Notes under the pieces: generated by a model | The model's input: the letters and a program-made list of their open reading frames with translations, nothing else | The model's database searches: none | Told to the model about the DNA's origin: nothing | Shown: positions 1-8,299 of the stretch, one piece after another | Layout of the letters: the number at the start of each line of letters is the position of its first letter | Position numbering within the stretch: position 1 is the stretch's first letter | Position numbers and translations under genes: made by a program | NCBI RefSeq assembly: GCF_963678635.1 | Contig: NC_087065.1 | Location: 63,204,754 to 63,268,753, forward strand | From: Symsagittifera roscoffensis | Taxonomy: Eukaryota > Xenacoelomorpha > Acoela > Convolutidae | Length of the DNA stretch: 64,000 nucleotides | Reading direction: 5' to 3'

Positions 1-1
1 T

Positions 2-103
2 TTCACAGACATTATTTGTGTAATAACCAATCAGAATGAAGTAATCACAGATTTTAAAAAACTTTGTAGATCAGAACCAGACTATGTTTATGAAACTTCT
101 TAA
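2..103 (+). CDS. 3' end of an unidentified protein gene (partial)
   Basis: An open frame enters from the left edge and ends at TAA (101-103), leaving 34 codons. The peptide contains the segments ITNQNEVITDFKKLC and SEPDYVYETS. Its mixed charged and polar composition is better than the Lys/Asn/Phe/Ile background typical of chance frames in this AT-rich DNA. No start or splice site lies in the window and I do not recognise the family. It faces the broken minus-strand gene at 264-747, giving a convergent pair 160 bp apart. It could be a chance frame; the short length limits confidence. Confidence 0.35.
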   Translation, partial: FTDIICVITNQNEVITDFKKLCRSEPDYVYETS

Positions 104-263
104 TCGATAAATTTTTTTGAATTTTTCCAACATAGCCAAGATTTGAAGTTTGATACCCTAGTGGGATAAATGAGATTTCTGAGTCTAGTATATATTGTTT
201 TTTTTTCGATATTCAATTCAAATTTTGAAATTTCGATCAAAATTTTTTCGATTTGTGCTATTT

Positions 264-747
264 CTAACCAGTGAAAAAAGAAATTACCAAAATATACTTT
301 TTTATCGTTTTCTTTTTGGTATATTGTAGTATAAACAACCGGAAGTCTATTAAATTTGGATAGACGATCAAAAGATATTCTGACAAATCTGGATTTTGTA
401 TTTGTATCAAATTCAAAACAGTAATCGAATTGATGTTCCTTATCTCCAATTTTTGTTTCATAGGCTCTTCCATTGTTTTGTTTTTTACTGATCGATCACT
501 CAATCTGAGTTAACTCTTCTAAATAAAAACATTGTTGATAAATCTGACAGTACTCTTCTTTTTTGTAATCTCCTCTCCATCTTTTTATCAAAACTATTGA
601 ACATTCTGTGTTTCTATACAAGTTAAATCTAATACAATCTCCATCAACTTCATCTGTCCACCACTCTTGTAGTTTTTTGTAGTAGTTCAATTTTAAAATC
701 TGATAAATGTTCAATTCAGACATTGAAAACGCTTTTGATGGAAACAT
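264..747 (-). pseudogene. Small unidentified gene split across two overlapping frames
   Basis: Reading leftward from ATG at 747, an 83-codon frame ends at TGA (496-498). It is rich in Trp, Tyr and charged residues (for example KLQEWWTDEVDGD and CSIVLIKRWRGDYKK), which looks coding. A second frame overlaps its end and stays open to a stop at 264-266, with no ATG near its beginning; its first codon would be TTG. The simplest reading is one gene of about 160 codons broken by a frameshift near 500. Two short genes, or a short intact one followed by chance sequence, are also possible. An acceptor-like TATATTTCAG on the minus strand lies just upstream of the ATG. No family recognised. Confidence 0.35.
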
Positions 748-1242
748 TTTTCTTACTGAAATATATGAAGAAACTTAAAAAACTCGAACTGTTTTATCAT
801 TTTTAAAGTATTTTGTAGTAACAATCACCGTAAATATTTTTTAGTTATTTAGAGTCTAATTAGTTTCAAGGAAATTCAAGTAACCAATAAAAACCTCAAA
901 TTAAGGCAGAAAAAAATTGAAAACAACCAATGAAATTCAAAAAATCTTAAAAAAATAATGATAATGTTTTCAACTAAATATACATTCTTGTTTGTAATTT
1001 TCTTAAATTGCGGCAAAATTTAGCTAAATTTTGATGAAAACAATTATTAAATAAATTTATCTGTAATTTCATAAGCAAATACTGGAAAATCATTTTATAA
1101 TTGCTTAGTGTTTTATGTCAATTTTGATTAAATTGTATGTTTTGTCTGACTTTTCCTCAGATGTTATAGATCTAAATATACACTTTAGTGAGAAAAAATA
1201 GTTTTGAACCAATAATATCTCAATTACCAAACATGCAAAACA
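748..1242. other. AT-rich spacer, no gene seen
   Basis: About 500 bp of AT-rich sequence between two minus-strand reading frames. Two AACCAAT motifs lie near 882 and 924. I see no open frame, repeat or RNA gene here. Confidence 0.5.
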
Positions 1243-1668
1243 TCACAAAGCTTTACTGAGGTTTAATATTATCAACAATATTTGGGACAGTTGTTTGAAT
1301 TCATTCAAAGTATAGTTGACATATGCAACTTGCTTCAAGTCTTCATTTTCCTTTGCAGTGAAGAGTCGAATCCGAATGTAGGGTGGCTTGTTCACGTTGT
1401 ACTTCTTGATTGTGACACATACCCTCCTCATGTTGTACGTTGCTATTTCATATACTCTATTACAGATGTCGAGCTCCTGATCCATAGTTGATTCTCTGCC
1501 AGATTTGGCTTCATATATAGGTACGAGTCCAAGATTTTCAGCATCGTGAATATTAGTATTCCGTATTGCGGATATTGCTTCGCCTTCTTTTTCACTAAGA
1601 CAGACTTGTTGAGACTTTTCAAGTTGTCCCAAATCATTTATGTTTAATAGTTGAAAGCACGGTTCCAA
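1243..1668 (-). CDS. PC4/p15 (SUB1)-like single-stranded DNA-binding domain protein, probable
   Basis: The 141-codon minus-strand frame ends at TGA (1243-1245). Its C-terminal half, about residues 78-135, fits the PC4/p15 transcriptional coactivator fold: a basic strand RRVCVTIKKYN, then PPYIRIRLFTAKE, and after a short charged turn VNYTLNEFKQLSQIL. This follows the family order (R-x-V-x-V, then I-x-I-R-x-F/Y, then an acidic loop, then a helix with a leucine-based face). PC4 proteins bind single-stranded DNA and modulate RNA polymerase II. The N-terminal half is acidic and unrecognised. The first codon is TTG; the first in-frame ATG is at 1485, just before the domain, and the frame is open upstream only to about 1690, so an upstream exon or the internal ATG must supply the start. 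It is divergent from the gene at 1980. The family call rests on pattern only. Confidence 0.5.
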   Translation of the reverse strand: MEPCFQLLNINDLGQLEKSQQVCLSEKEGEAISAIRNTNIHDAENLGLVPIYEAKSGRESTMDQELDICNRVYEIATYNMRRVCVTIKKYNVNKPPYIRIRLFTAKENEDLKQVAYVNYTLNEFKQLSQILLIILNLSKAL

Positions 1669-1870
1669 GCATATTTTCCCCTTGTAGGATTTTTAGAACC
1701 AAACAAATCTCCCAATTCTTTTTTGATTTTTTGAAAATTCAATATAGTTGGGACTATCAACTTTTCTCGAGTACATTTTGAAGAACAAACTGATCAGATG
1801 AGGAGAAATGAGAGAAATGAATTTGAGATTAAATGAAAATGGAAGTAAGCAGTATGAGTCATCGCCATTT

Positions 1871-1948
1871 CCATATATGGAATTAGTACCAAATATGGAA
1901 CGATTTCCCTATATGGAAGCTGCGTAGGCGTTACTACTACTATATAAC
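1871..1948 (+). promoter_or_regulatory. Compact promoter: CArG boxes, TGCGTAGGC element and TATA box
   Basis: Two perfect CArG (SRF-type) boxes, CCATATATGG at 1871-1880 and CCAAATATGG at 1889-1898, are followed by a near match CCCTATATGG at 1907-1916. TGCGTAGGCG follows at 1921-1930 and TATATAA starts at 1941. The ATG of the next gene is at 1980, only 39 bp from the TATA box, so a start about 30 bp downstream of TATA leaves a leader of about 10 nt. The same CArG / TGCGTAGGC / 20 bp / TATA order occurs at 7797-7839. Confidence 0.65.
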
Positions 1949-1979
1949 TCAACCATTTTCTGCAAAATCATTTTTCCCA

Positions 1980-2576
1980 ATGGCAGCTGCTATGTGTCAA
2001 GCTCTTCCCAGCTTTTATTCAGATTATTATAGTAAATCATTGTTTATTTCTGTTTCCAACGATTTTTACGAAAAATACATAGTAACCCAAGATTATTGCG
2101 TGTCTACTCACGATTCTTTCTGTTCCTTGCAAAACTGCAAATTTCATATAATTTTAAATGGAACATCCCTTAACCAAATTCTTCAGAGATTAGACAAATA
2201 TCAATACATATATCAAGAAATTGGTTGTCTTTACACTTTGTACAAGCACAGATTCTTTCCGAGTATTTTCACATCAAGTGGGGAAGTCTTCAATCAGCTT
2301 AGTTGTGGATTTCAGCATAATTTACGATGGAAAGGAGCAGAAAAAACACCAAGCGTATCAAGGAAACGACTTGTTCGCAAAAAATTCAAAAAACATTATC
2401 TAAGTTCTAATCAAAAACTTGCATCTACACAAACTCTTGGCTCAGCATTTTTAGACAGAATTCGAAAAGTACAAAACTCAAAATATGAATCTGAATTGTT
2501 CAAAATAATTGATTGTTTTATTGATGGTTATGGTTCTGTAAATAGTGAGCGTGTCAATTTTTCTATTAGTTTTTGA
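1980..2576 (+). CDS. Unidentified 198-residue protein with basic C-terminal half
   Basis: An intronless frame runs from ATG (1980) to TGA (2574-2576). A well-formed promoter stands directly upstream and an AATAAA signal lies 63 bp after the stop, so this is probably a real transcription unit. The N-terminal half (residues 1-100) is Tyr-, Phe- and Cys-rich with several Ser/Tyr clusters. Residues of about 120-140 form a strongly basic stretch (SRKRLVRKKFKKH) that could be a nuclear-localisation or nucleic-acid-binding signal. No signal peptide or membrane segment is evident. It is divergent from the PC4-like frame and shares the 300-bp region between them. I do not recognise the family; given its neighbours it may belong to an integrated virus or a large DNA transposon. 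Confidence 0.6.
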   Translation: MAAAMCQALPSFYSDYYSKSLFISVSNDFYEKYIVTQDYCVSTHDSFCSLQNCKFHIILNGTSLNQILQRLDKYQYIYQEIGCLYTLYKHRFFPSIFTSSGEVFNQLSCGFQHNLRWKGAEKTPSVSRKRLVRKKFKKHYLSSNQKLASTQTLGSAFLDRIRKVQNSKYESELFKIIDCFIDGYGSVNSERVNFSISF

Positions 2577-2638
2577 TTATATCTTCATAAAAATCTAGTC
2601 AAGGTTAATTAAATTTCAATTCAACTGCTTTTCAACGA

Positions 2639-2644
2639 ATAAAT
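2639..2644 (+). terminator. Poly(A) signal AATAAA after the 1980-2576 gene
   Basis: A canonical AATAAA 63 bp past the stop codon; the downstream region is T-rich. Confidence 0.45.
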
Positions 2645-2808
2645 GTATGTTACTTAATTACAAGATGCAAAAAAAATCAATCATTTTATATCAAATATGC
2701 GTATTTTATAGAAAGTTTGTTGCAGAACGCAACTTTTTCATATTTTAAAAAATATGTACATTTGCAAAACCTAACTTCTTTTTTCTTATTGTTTAGAAAT
2801 CATCGGTA

Positions 2809-5800
2809 TTGATGAGTTCGAGTGCTTTTCCGTATCTTAATACACTGTTTTTCTGATGTTTTTGATTTAGATACGTGCAAAAATAGATTTTTTCTGATCA
2901 AACTTAAAAGAAAGAAACTCTTAAACTTTAATTTTCAACATTGCAAGAAAATCTTGTTACAGTTTTCTTTAAAATGCGAAAATATTTAATGAAGTTTTTC
3001 TTAATTTGCGAGATTTTCTTTGATTTTTTTTAACAAGTATGCAAAATATTACGAAAATTTTTGCATGTTGCAAAAATTGTAATGTTTTTTTTTAAAAATA
3101 TGCAAAATTTTTCAAGAAAATTTTTCGCACGATGCAACTTTTTACATGATTTTTCAAAAAAAAATATGCAAACACCAAACTTCTTTTTTCTTATGCAAAT
3201 GCGAAAATTGCAAAATTTTATAGTAAAAAACTTGTTAAATTAATGCTAAAATATTTTCATAAATGCTGACTTTGAGTGCTATTCCCTATCTTAATACATT
3301 GTTTTTACGATATTTTTGATCAATCTACATGCAAAACATAGATTTTTTTATGATCGAAATTAAAACAAAGATTTTCATTTACTTTAATTATTAACAGTGC
3401 AAGAAAATCATTTTTCGGCTTTCTCTAAAATGCGAAAATATTTAATGAAATTTTTCTTAATTTGCGAGATTTTCTTTGATTTTTTTTTAACAAGTATGCA
3501 AAAAATTTATGAAAATTTTTGCATGTTGCAAAATTTGTAATGTTTTTTTTTAAAATATGCAAAACTTTTCGAGAAAATTTTTCGCACGATGCAACTTTTT
3601 TCATGATTTTTCAAAAAAAAATATGCAAAAACCAAACTTCTTTTTTCTTATGCAAATGCGAAAATTGCAAAATTTTAATGTAAAAACTTTGTTAAATTAA
3701 TGCTAAAATATTTTCATAATTGCTGACTTTGAGTGCTATTCCCTATCTTAATACATTGTTTTTCCGATATTTTTGATCAATATACATGCAAAACATAGAT
3801 TTTTTTTAAGATCAAAATTAAAACAAAGATTTTCATTTTCTTTAAATATTAACAGTGCAAGAAAATCCTCTTTCACTTTTTTTTTAAATGCGAAAGTATT
3901 TAACGAAGTTTTTCTTAATTTGCGAGAATTTCTTTGATTTTTTTAAACAAGTATGCAAAAATATTATGAAAATTTTTGCTTATTGCAAAATTCGTAATGT
4001 TTTTTTTTTTTAAATATGCAAAATGTTTCAGGAAAACTTTTCGCACGATGCAACTTTTTACATGATTTTTCAAAAAAAATATGCAAAAACCAAACTTCTT
4101 TTTTCTTATGCAAATGCGAAAATTGCAAAATTTTAATGTAAGAAACTTGTTAAATTAATGCTAAAATATTTTCATATTTGCTGACTTTGAGTGCTATTCC
4201 CTATCTTGATACATTGTTTTTCCGATGTTTTTGATCAATATACATGCAAAACATAGATTTTTTTATGATCAAAATGAAAATAAAGATTTTCATTTACTTT
4301 AATTATTAACAGTGCAAGAAAATTCTCTTTTGGCTTTCTCTAAAATGCGAAATTATTTAATGAAATTTTTTCTAAATTTGCGAGATTTTCTTTGATTTTT
4401 TTTTAACAAGTATGCAAAAAAATTATGAAAATTTTTGCATGTTGCAAAATTTGTAATGTTTTTTTTTAAAAATATGCAAAACTTTTCAAGAAAATTTTTC
4501 GCACGATGCAACTTTTTACATGATTTTTCAAAAAAAAAATATGCAAACACCAAACTTCTTTTTTCTTATGCAAATGCGAAAATTGCAAAATTTTATAGTA
4601 AAAAACTTGTTAAATTAATGCTAAAATATTTTCATATTTGCTGACTTTGAGTGCTATTCCCTATCTTGATACATTGTTTTTCCGATGTTTTTGATCAATA
4701 TACATGCAAAACATAGATTTTTTTTATGATCAAAATTAAAACAAAGATTTTCATTTTCTTTAATTAATAACAGTGCAAGAAAATCCTCTTTCATTTTGTT
4801 TTAAAATGCGAAAGTATTTAACGAAGTTTTTCTTAATTTGCGAGATTTTCTTTGATTTTTTTTTAACAAGTATGCAAAAATATTATGAAAATTTTTGCTT
4901 ATTGCAAAATTTTTAATGTTTTTTTTTTAAATTATGCAAAATGTTTCAGGAAAACTTTTCGCACGATGCAACTTTTTACATGATTTTTCAAAAAAAATAT
5001 GCAAAAACCAAACTTCTTTTTTCTTATGCAAATGCGAAAATTGCAAAATTTTAATGTAAGAAACTTGTTAAATTAATGCTAAAATATTTTCATGTTTGCT
5101 GACTTTGAGTGCTTTTCCCTATCTTAATACATTGTTTTTACGATATTTTTGATCAATCTACATGCAAAACATAGATGTTTTTATGATCAAAATTAAAACA
5201 AAGATTTTCATTTACTTTAATTATTAACAGTGCAAGAAAATCCTCTTTCAATTTTTTTTTAATGCCAAAAGTTTTTAATGAAGTTTTTCTTAATTTGCGA
5301 GATTTTCTTTGATTTTTTTTAACAAGTATGCAAAAATATTATGAAAATTTTTGCTTATTGCAAAATTTGTAATATTTTTTTTTTTTAAATATGCAAAATT
5401 TTTCAGGAAAATTTTTTGCACGATGCAACTTTTTTCATGATTTTTCAAAAAAAAAAAAAAAAACCAAACTTCTTTTTTCTTATGCAAATGCGAAAATTGC
5501 AATATTTTAATGTAAAAAACTTGTTAAATTAATGCTAAAATATTTTCATAATTGCTGACTTTGAGTGTTATTCCCTATCTTGATACATTATTTTTCCGAT
5601 GTTTTTGATCAATATACATGCAAAACATAGATTTTTTTATGATCAAAATGAAAACAAAGATTTTCATTTACTTTAATTATTAACAGTGCAAGAAAATCCT
5701 CTTTCAGTTTTCTTTAAAAAGCGAAAATATTTACTGAAATTTTTCTTAATTTGCGAGAATTTCTTTGATTTTTTTAACAAGTGTGCAAGAAATATTATAA

Positions 5801-5870
5801 AAACTTTTGCATGGTAGAAAAATTAATGTAAAGTTTTTAACATGTTTGCAAAAATTGGTTTAATTTTTTT
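2809..5870. repeat. Satellite array, period about 458 bp, between six and seven copies
   Basis: A landmark GCTGACTTTGAGTGC recurs at 3265, 3722, 4180, 4640, 5098 and 5554, with a diverged start near 2809, giving spacings of 455-460 bp. Each unit has the same ordered parts: the landmark, CCCTATCTTAATACATTG, a GATCAAT/ATGCAAAACATAG block, TGCGAGATTTTCTTTGATT, AACAAGTATGCAAAA, CGCACGATGCAACTTTT and CAAACTTCTTTTTTCTTATGC. First and last copies are most diverged. Short reading frames inside are translations of the repeat and are not genes. The ATGCAAA word (octamer-like) appears many times per unit. Confidence 0.9.
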
Positions 5871-6057
5871 TTGCCATCTTTCTAACAAAACTATGTAAAA
5901 GTATTTACCAGATGCATAATTAGTTTCATTTTCAACAAAGTTTTACCATTGAAATTTCTTAATAAACTTTTCTATGATTGCTTTGTTCCTATCTCTTTAA
6001 GAAATATATATACTAGATGCAAAGAATTAAATTACAAAACACAAGACAATAACCAAT

Positions 6058-6063
6058 TTATTT
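6058..6063 (-). terminator. Poly(A) signal overlapping the stop codon
   Basis: On the minus strand the stop TAA (6062-6064) runs into ATAAA, so AATAAA occupies 6063-6058 and shares bases with the stop codon. Such overlap is typical of very compact genomes. Confidence 0.4.
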
Positions 6064-6560
6064 ACAAATCAAAGAGCTGTCGAGCAGCTGAAGAATTTTG
6101 CAAGTTCTCAATGGAGCGCAAAGCTGGTCTTGCCTCCATCACTGGTGGTTCTCTGACTGGAGTTCTTGGCTCAGAGAACCCCTCATCCTCTTCGATGGTA
6201 ATTGGGTTGTCCACAGATCCCTCTTCCCAAGGAAAGAGGAAGTCGTCGAATGGTTGGGTCACATATCTAGAGTCAGGAATTTCGGGGTAGTTCGTTCCCA
6301 CATGCTCGGCCACTTCCTCAATCATTTGCATGGTTCCTAGTTGGTTCTCTGTGATGGGAACTTGCATCATATGATGCTCGCTGAAATCACTTCGCATCAC
6401 TTCCACCGTGTGCCAGACTTGGATTGGGATGTCCATTCGTGCCAGAAAAACTCCACAAACTGTTTCTAGCACTTGGATTTGTACTAAACAGCCGAAAATT
6501 CCACCGAGAACATAAGGTTGTTGTTTTGTACTGAGAAGATCATTTTGAGCAATAAGATGA
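6062..6560 (-). CDS. Unidentified acidic protein, last or only coding exon
   Basis: A minus-strand frame is open from about 6560 to TAA at 6062-6064 (about 165 codons). An acceptor-like pyrimidine tract ending in TTTTAG stands at its upstream edge (6561-6562), so the 5' part is probably an exon boundary. The first in-frame ATG is at 6436. The N-terminal part is hydrophobic (VLGGIFGCLVQIQVLE); the rest is acidic with Pro/Glu-rich stretches such as EIPDSRYVTQPFDDFLFPWE and DNPITIEEDEGFSEP, ending SSAARQLFDL. Base composition is clearly more GC-rich than the flanks, as expected for coding DNA. Five CCAAT boxes lie upstream at 6735-6909. Family not recognised. The stop codon overlaps an AATAAA signal. 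Confidence 0.6.
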
Positions 6561-6734
6561 CTAAAAGAGCAAAAACAAAAAAGAACTGAGAGAAGGGGGA
6601 ACCTTACAAAAATTAAGTTGAAATTAGGGTGTTTAGAGCTGAGGGAGGAGGTATTGGACGGTGGTTTAGTTGAAAATAAAATGATTTTTTAGTTAGGAGT
6701 GAGGTATTTCTTCAACTGGAATGTGTAGGTTTAA

Positions 6735-6909
6735 CCAATCAGAATGGATTTTCCTTATTTGGATTGTAGTCGTGTCCAATCAGATTTTAGTTTCCTTTTA
6801 TGGAATTCTTATAGAAAACTCGTGTCCAATTGGAAACAAAGCTCCATTTTACACATTTTCGTTTCCAATCACAAAAATGTTCATTTTTGTTCAAGTTGTC
6901 GTATCCAAT
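6735..6909. promoter_or_regulatory. Array of five CCAAT boxes
   Basis: CCAAT occurs on the + strand at 6735, 6776, 6826, 6865 and 6905, with spacings of 41, 50, 39 and 40 bp. Most carry extended contexts (TGTCCAATC, TTTCCAATC, TATCCAATC) of the NF-Y type, which acts in either orientation. They stand upstream of the minus-strand gene 6062-6560 and are the most likely part of its promoter. Confidence 0.5.
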
Positions 6910-7305
6910 CAAAGGAACCTTTTAAGGACTTAAGTCTTCCAAATAAGTAAAAATATACACAAAAGCAATCGCAAAAATAAATGACCAAAAGTTGTTTGCT
7001 GTAAAAATAAGAAATATTGCCGATGTAAGTAACAAAAGAAGAAAAATTAATAAAAGTAGCATCTCTGCAAGTCTTCTCATCAAGTTAACTAAATTTTTTT
7101 TATATAATCGATGAGAAATTGTTGATTTTTCAGCAGATAGTCAAGTTCTTTCAAAGCAAATCTCTGAAAATCTGATACCAAACCTGATCATGCAACGTTT
7201 TGAACTTTGAAAATCTTTAAAAAACAATGGAGGAATAAAGAACTTTGCTGGGGAGTTTTGACAAATTTGGGAGTTGGGTAGGGAGTAAAAAGAGTCTTTG
7301 AAATA

Positions 7306-7625
7306 TTATCGTACGACTTTTTTTATTAACTTCAAGTTTTCTAAAATAAATAAAATTTCTTTTCTTGTCAGGTGTAACTCAGCAGTAATTTTATAACTTT
7401 GATACGCAATATGTGGATCAAAAATAAATTCTTTGATTGAGTAAATTTCCCTAAAGAGACCTTTACTTAGTCGAAGAACTCTATTTTTTGGACAACATAA
7501 ACGTCCAAAAAATTGTGAAAAAAGTAAAAATCTACATCTATTTCATCAATAAGGAAATCACACGGAATATTTTCTTTTATCTTGTAAAGTAATTCGAGAA
7601 AGTTCAAATGTTTTTTAATTGACAT
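7306..7625 (-). pseudogene. Small unidentified gene carrying one frameshift
   Basis: From ATG at 7625 the minus-strand frame runs 53 codons to TAA (7467-7469). Another frame that overlaps the end of the first continues with coding-like composition to TAA at 7306-7308 (for example KGLFREIYSIKEF and SYKITAELHLTRKEIL). The switch falls near a T run at about 7495-7515, which suggests a single-base slip in a gene of about 106 codons. Lys, Leu and Phe are frequent, but charged residues are well spread. Neither part is recognised. It is divergent from the zinc-finger gene and shares its promoter region (7640-7860). Confidence 0.4.
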
Positions 7626-7725
7626 TCTTCAAAAATGAATATTTTGGATCCAAATTTATGTCTAGAAACTGCTTAGTTCTGATTGGTTGAAAATATTTCT
7701 GAAAATTGTGGAACTTTCGAAGGTA

Positions 7726-7839
7726 TGACGTCATTACCATAAAAGGAAAATTGCGTAGGTGGTGACGTCACTTCTATTCAAAGAATGACGTCATTACCAT
7801 AAAAGGATAATTGCGTAGGCATCATTGATAGTATAAATA
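7726..7839 (+). promoter_or_regulatory. Promoter with three CREs, two CArG boxes, TGCGTAGGC and TATA
   Basis: Perfect CRE palindromes TGACGTCA lie at 7726-7733, 7763-7770 and 7786-7793. CCATAAAAGG, a CArG (SRF-type) match, lies at 7737-7746 and 7797-7806. TGCGTAGG lies at 7752-7759 and TGCGTAGGC at 7812-7820, followed by TATAAATA at 7832-7839. The CRE + CArG + TGCGTAGG block is duplicated with a period of about 60 bp. Distance from TGCGTAGGC to TATA is 20 bp, the same as at the 1980 gene. Confidence 0.7.
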
Positions 7840-7861
7840 CACTTATTTTATTGGGTTAAAT

Positions 7862-8248
7862 CATTCATTTTGTTTGCCAATCAGAAACAGTCAATTGAAT
7901 TTTACTTCAAATTTTACATTTCGTTACTTCACGAAAAGAAAAAAGTAAGTATTTTCATTCAATTGGTACTCTAAGTTTTTAATTTTGGAACATTTCTAAC
8001 GTCCCAATTCTTTTTAGATAATGCCTGCCCTTAACCGAAACGAGAAAGTCAAATGTGAGGAATGTGGCAGGGAACACACTCACAAAGATGCATCAAGGCA
8101 TCGTAGAACATGTGGTGTTTTGAAGTGTTCTAACTGTAATTTTTTTACTTATAGCAGCGAGGAACTTGCTAATCATTTAAAGAAGAAGCATTTTCAGCAT
8201 AATATTAAATTATGCGCTCAGCAGTCTCCAAACACACTTCAGGAGAAG
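7862..8248 (+). CDS. Small two-finger C2HC/C2H2 zinc-finger protein, 5' exons
   Basis: A non-coding leader exon (about 7862-7944) ends at a GTAAGT donor; a 73-bp intron (7945-8017) ends in TTTTTAG; the coding exon opens at ATG 8021 and stays open to GAGAAG|GTAAAG at 8248. Without that donor the frame would stop at 8297-8299. The 76 coding residues hold two fingers. Residues 12-31 (CEECGREHTHKDASRHRRTC) give C-x2-C-x11-H-x3-C, a C2HC arrangement. Residues 36-57 (CSNCNFFTYSSEELANHLKK followed by KH) give a classical C2H2 spacing. It probably binds nucleic acid in the nucleus. Downstream exons were not found, so the rest of the protein is unknown. It may be a host gene or part of the compact cluster to its left. 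Confidence 0.6.
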
Positions 8249-8299
8249 GTAAAGTTTTTACTTTTAAAAAAAAAACATAGAAATTACTATGATTATTAG

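Noticed and set aside
3061-5502. Several 60-70-codon frames on both strands
   Set aside because: They repeat with the 458-bp period and are translations of the satellite.
2809-5870. CRISPR array
   Set aside because: The repeats are long (about 458 bp) and adjacent, without short repeats and unique spacers, and the DNA is eukaryotic.
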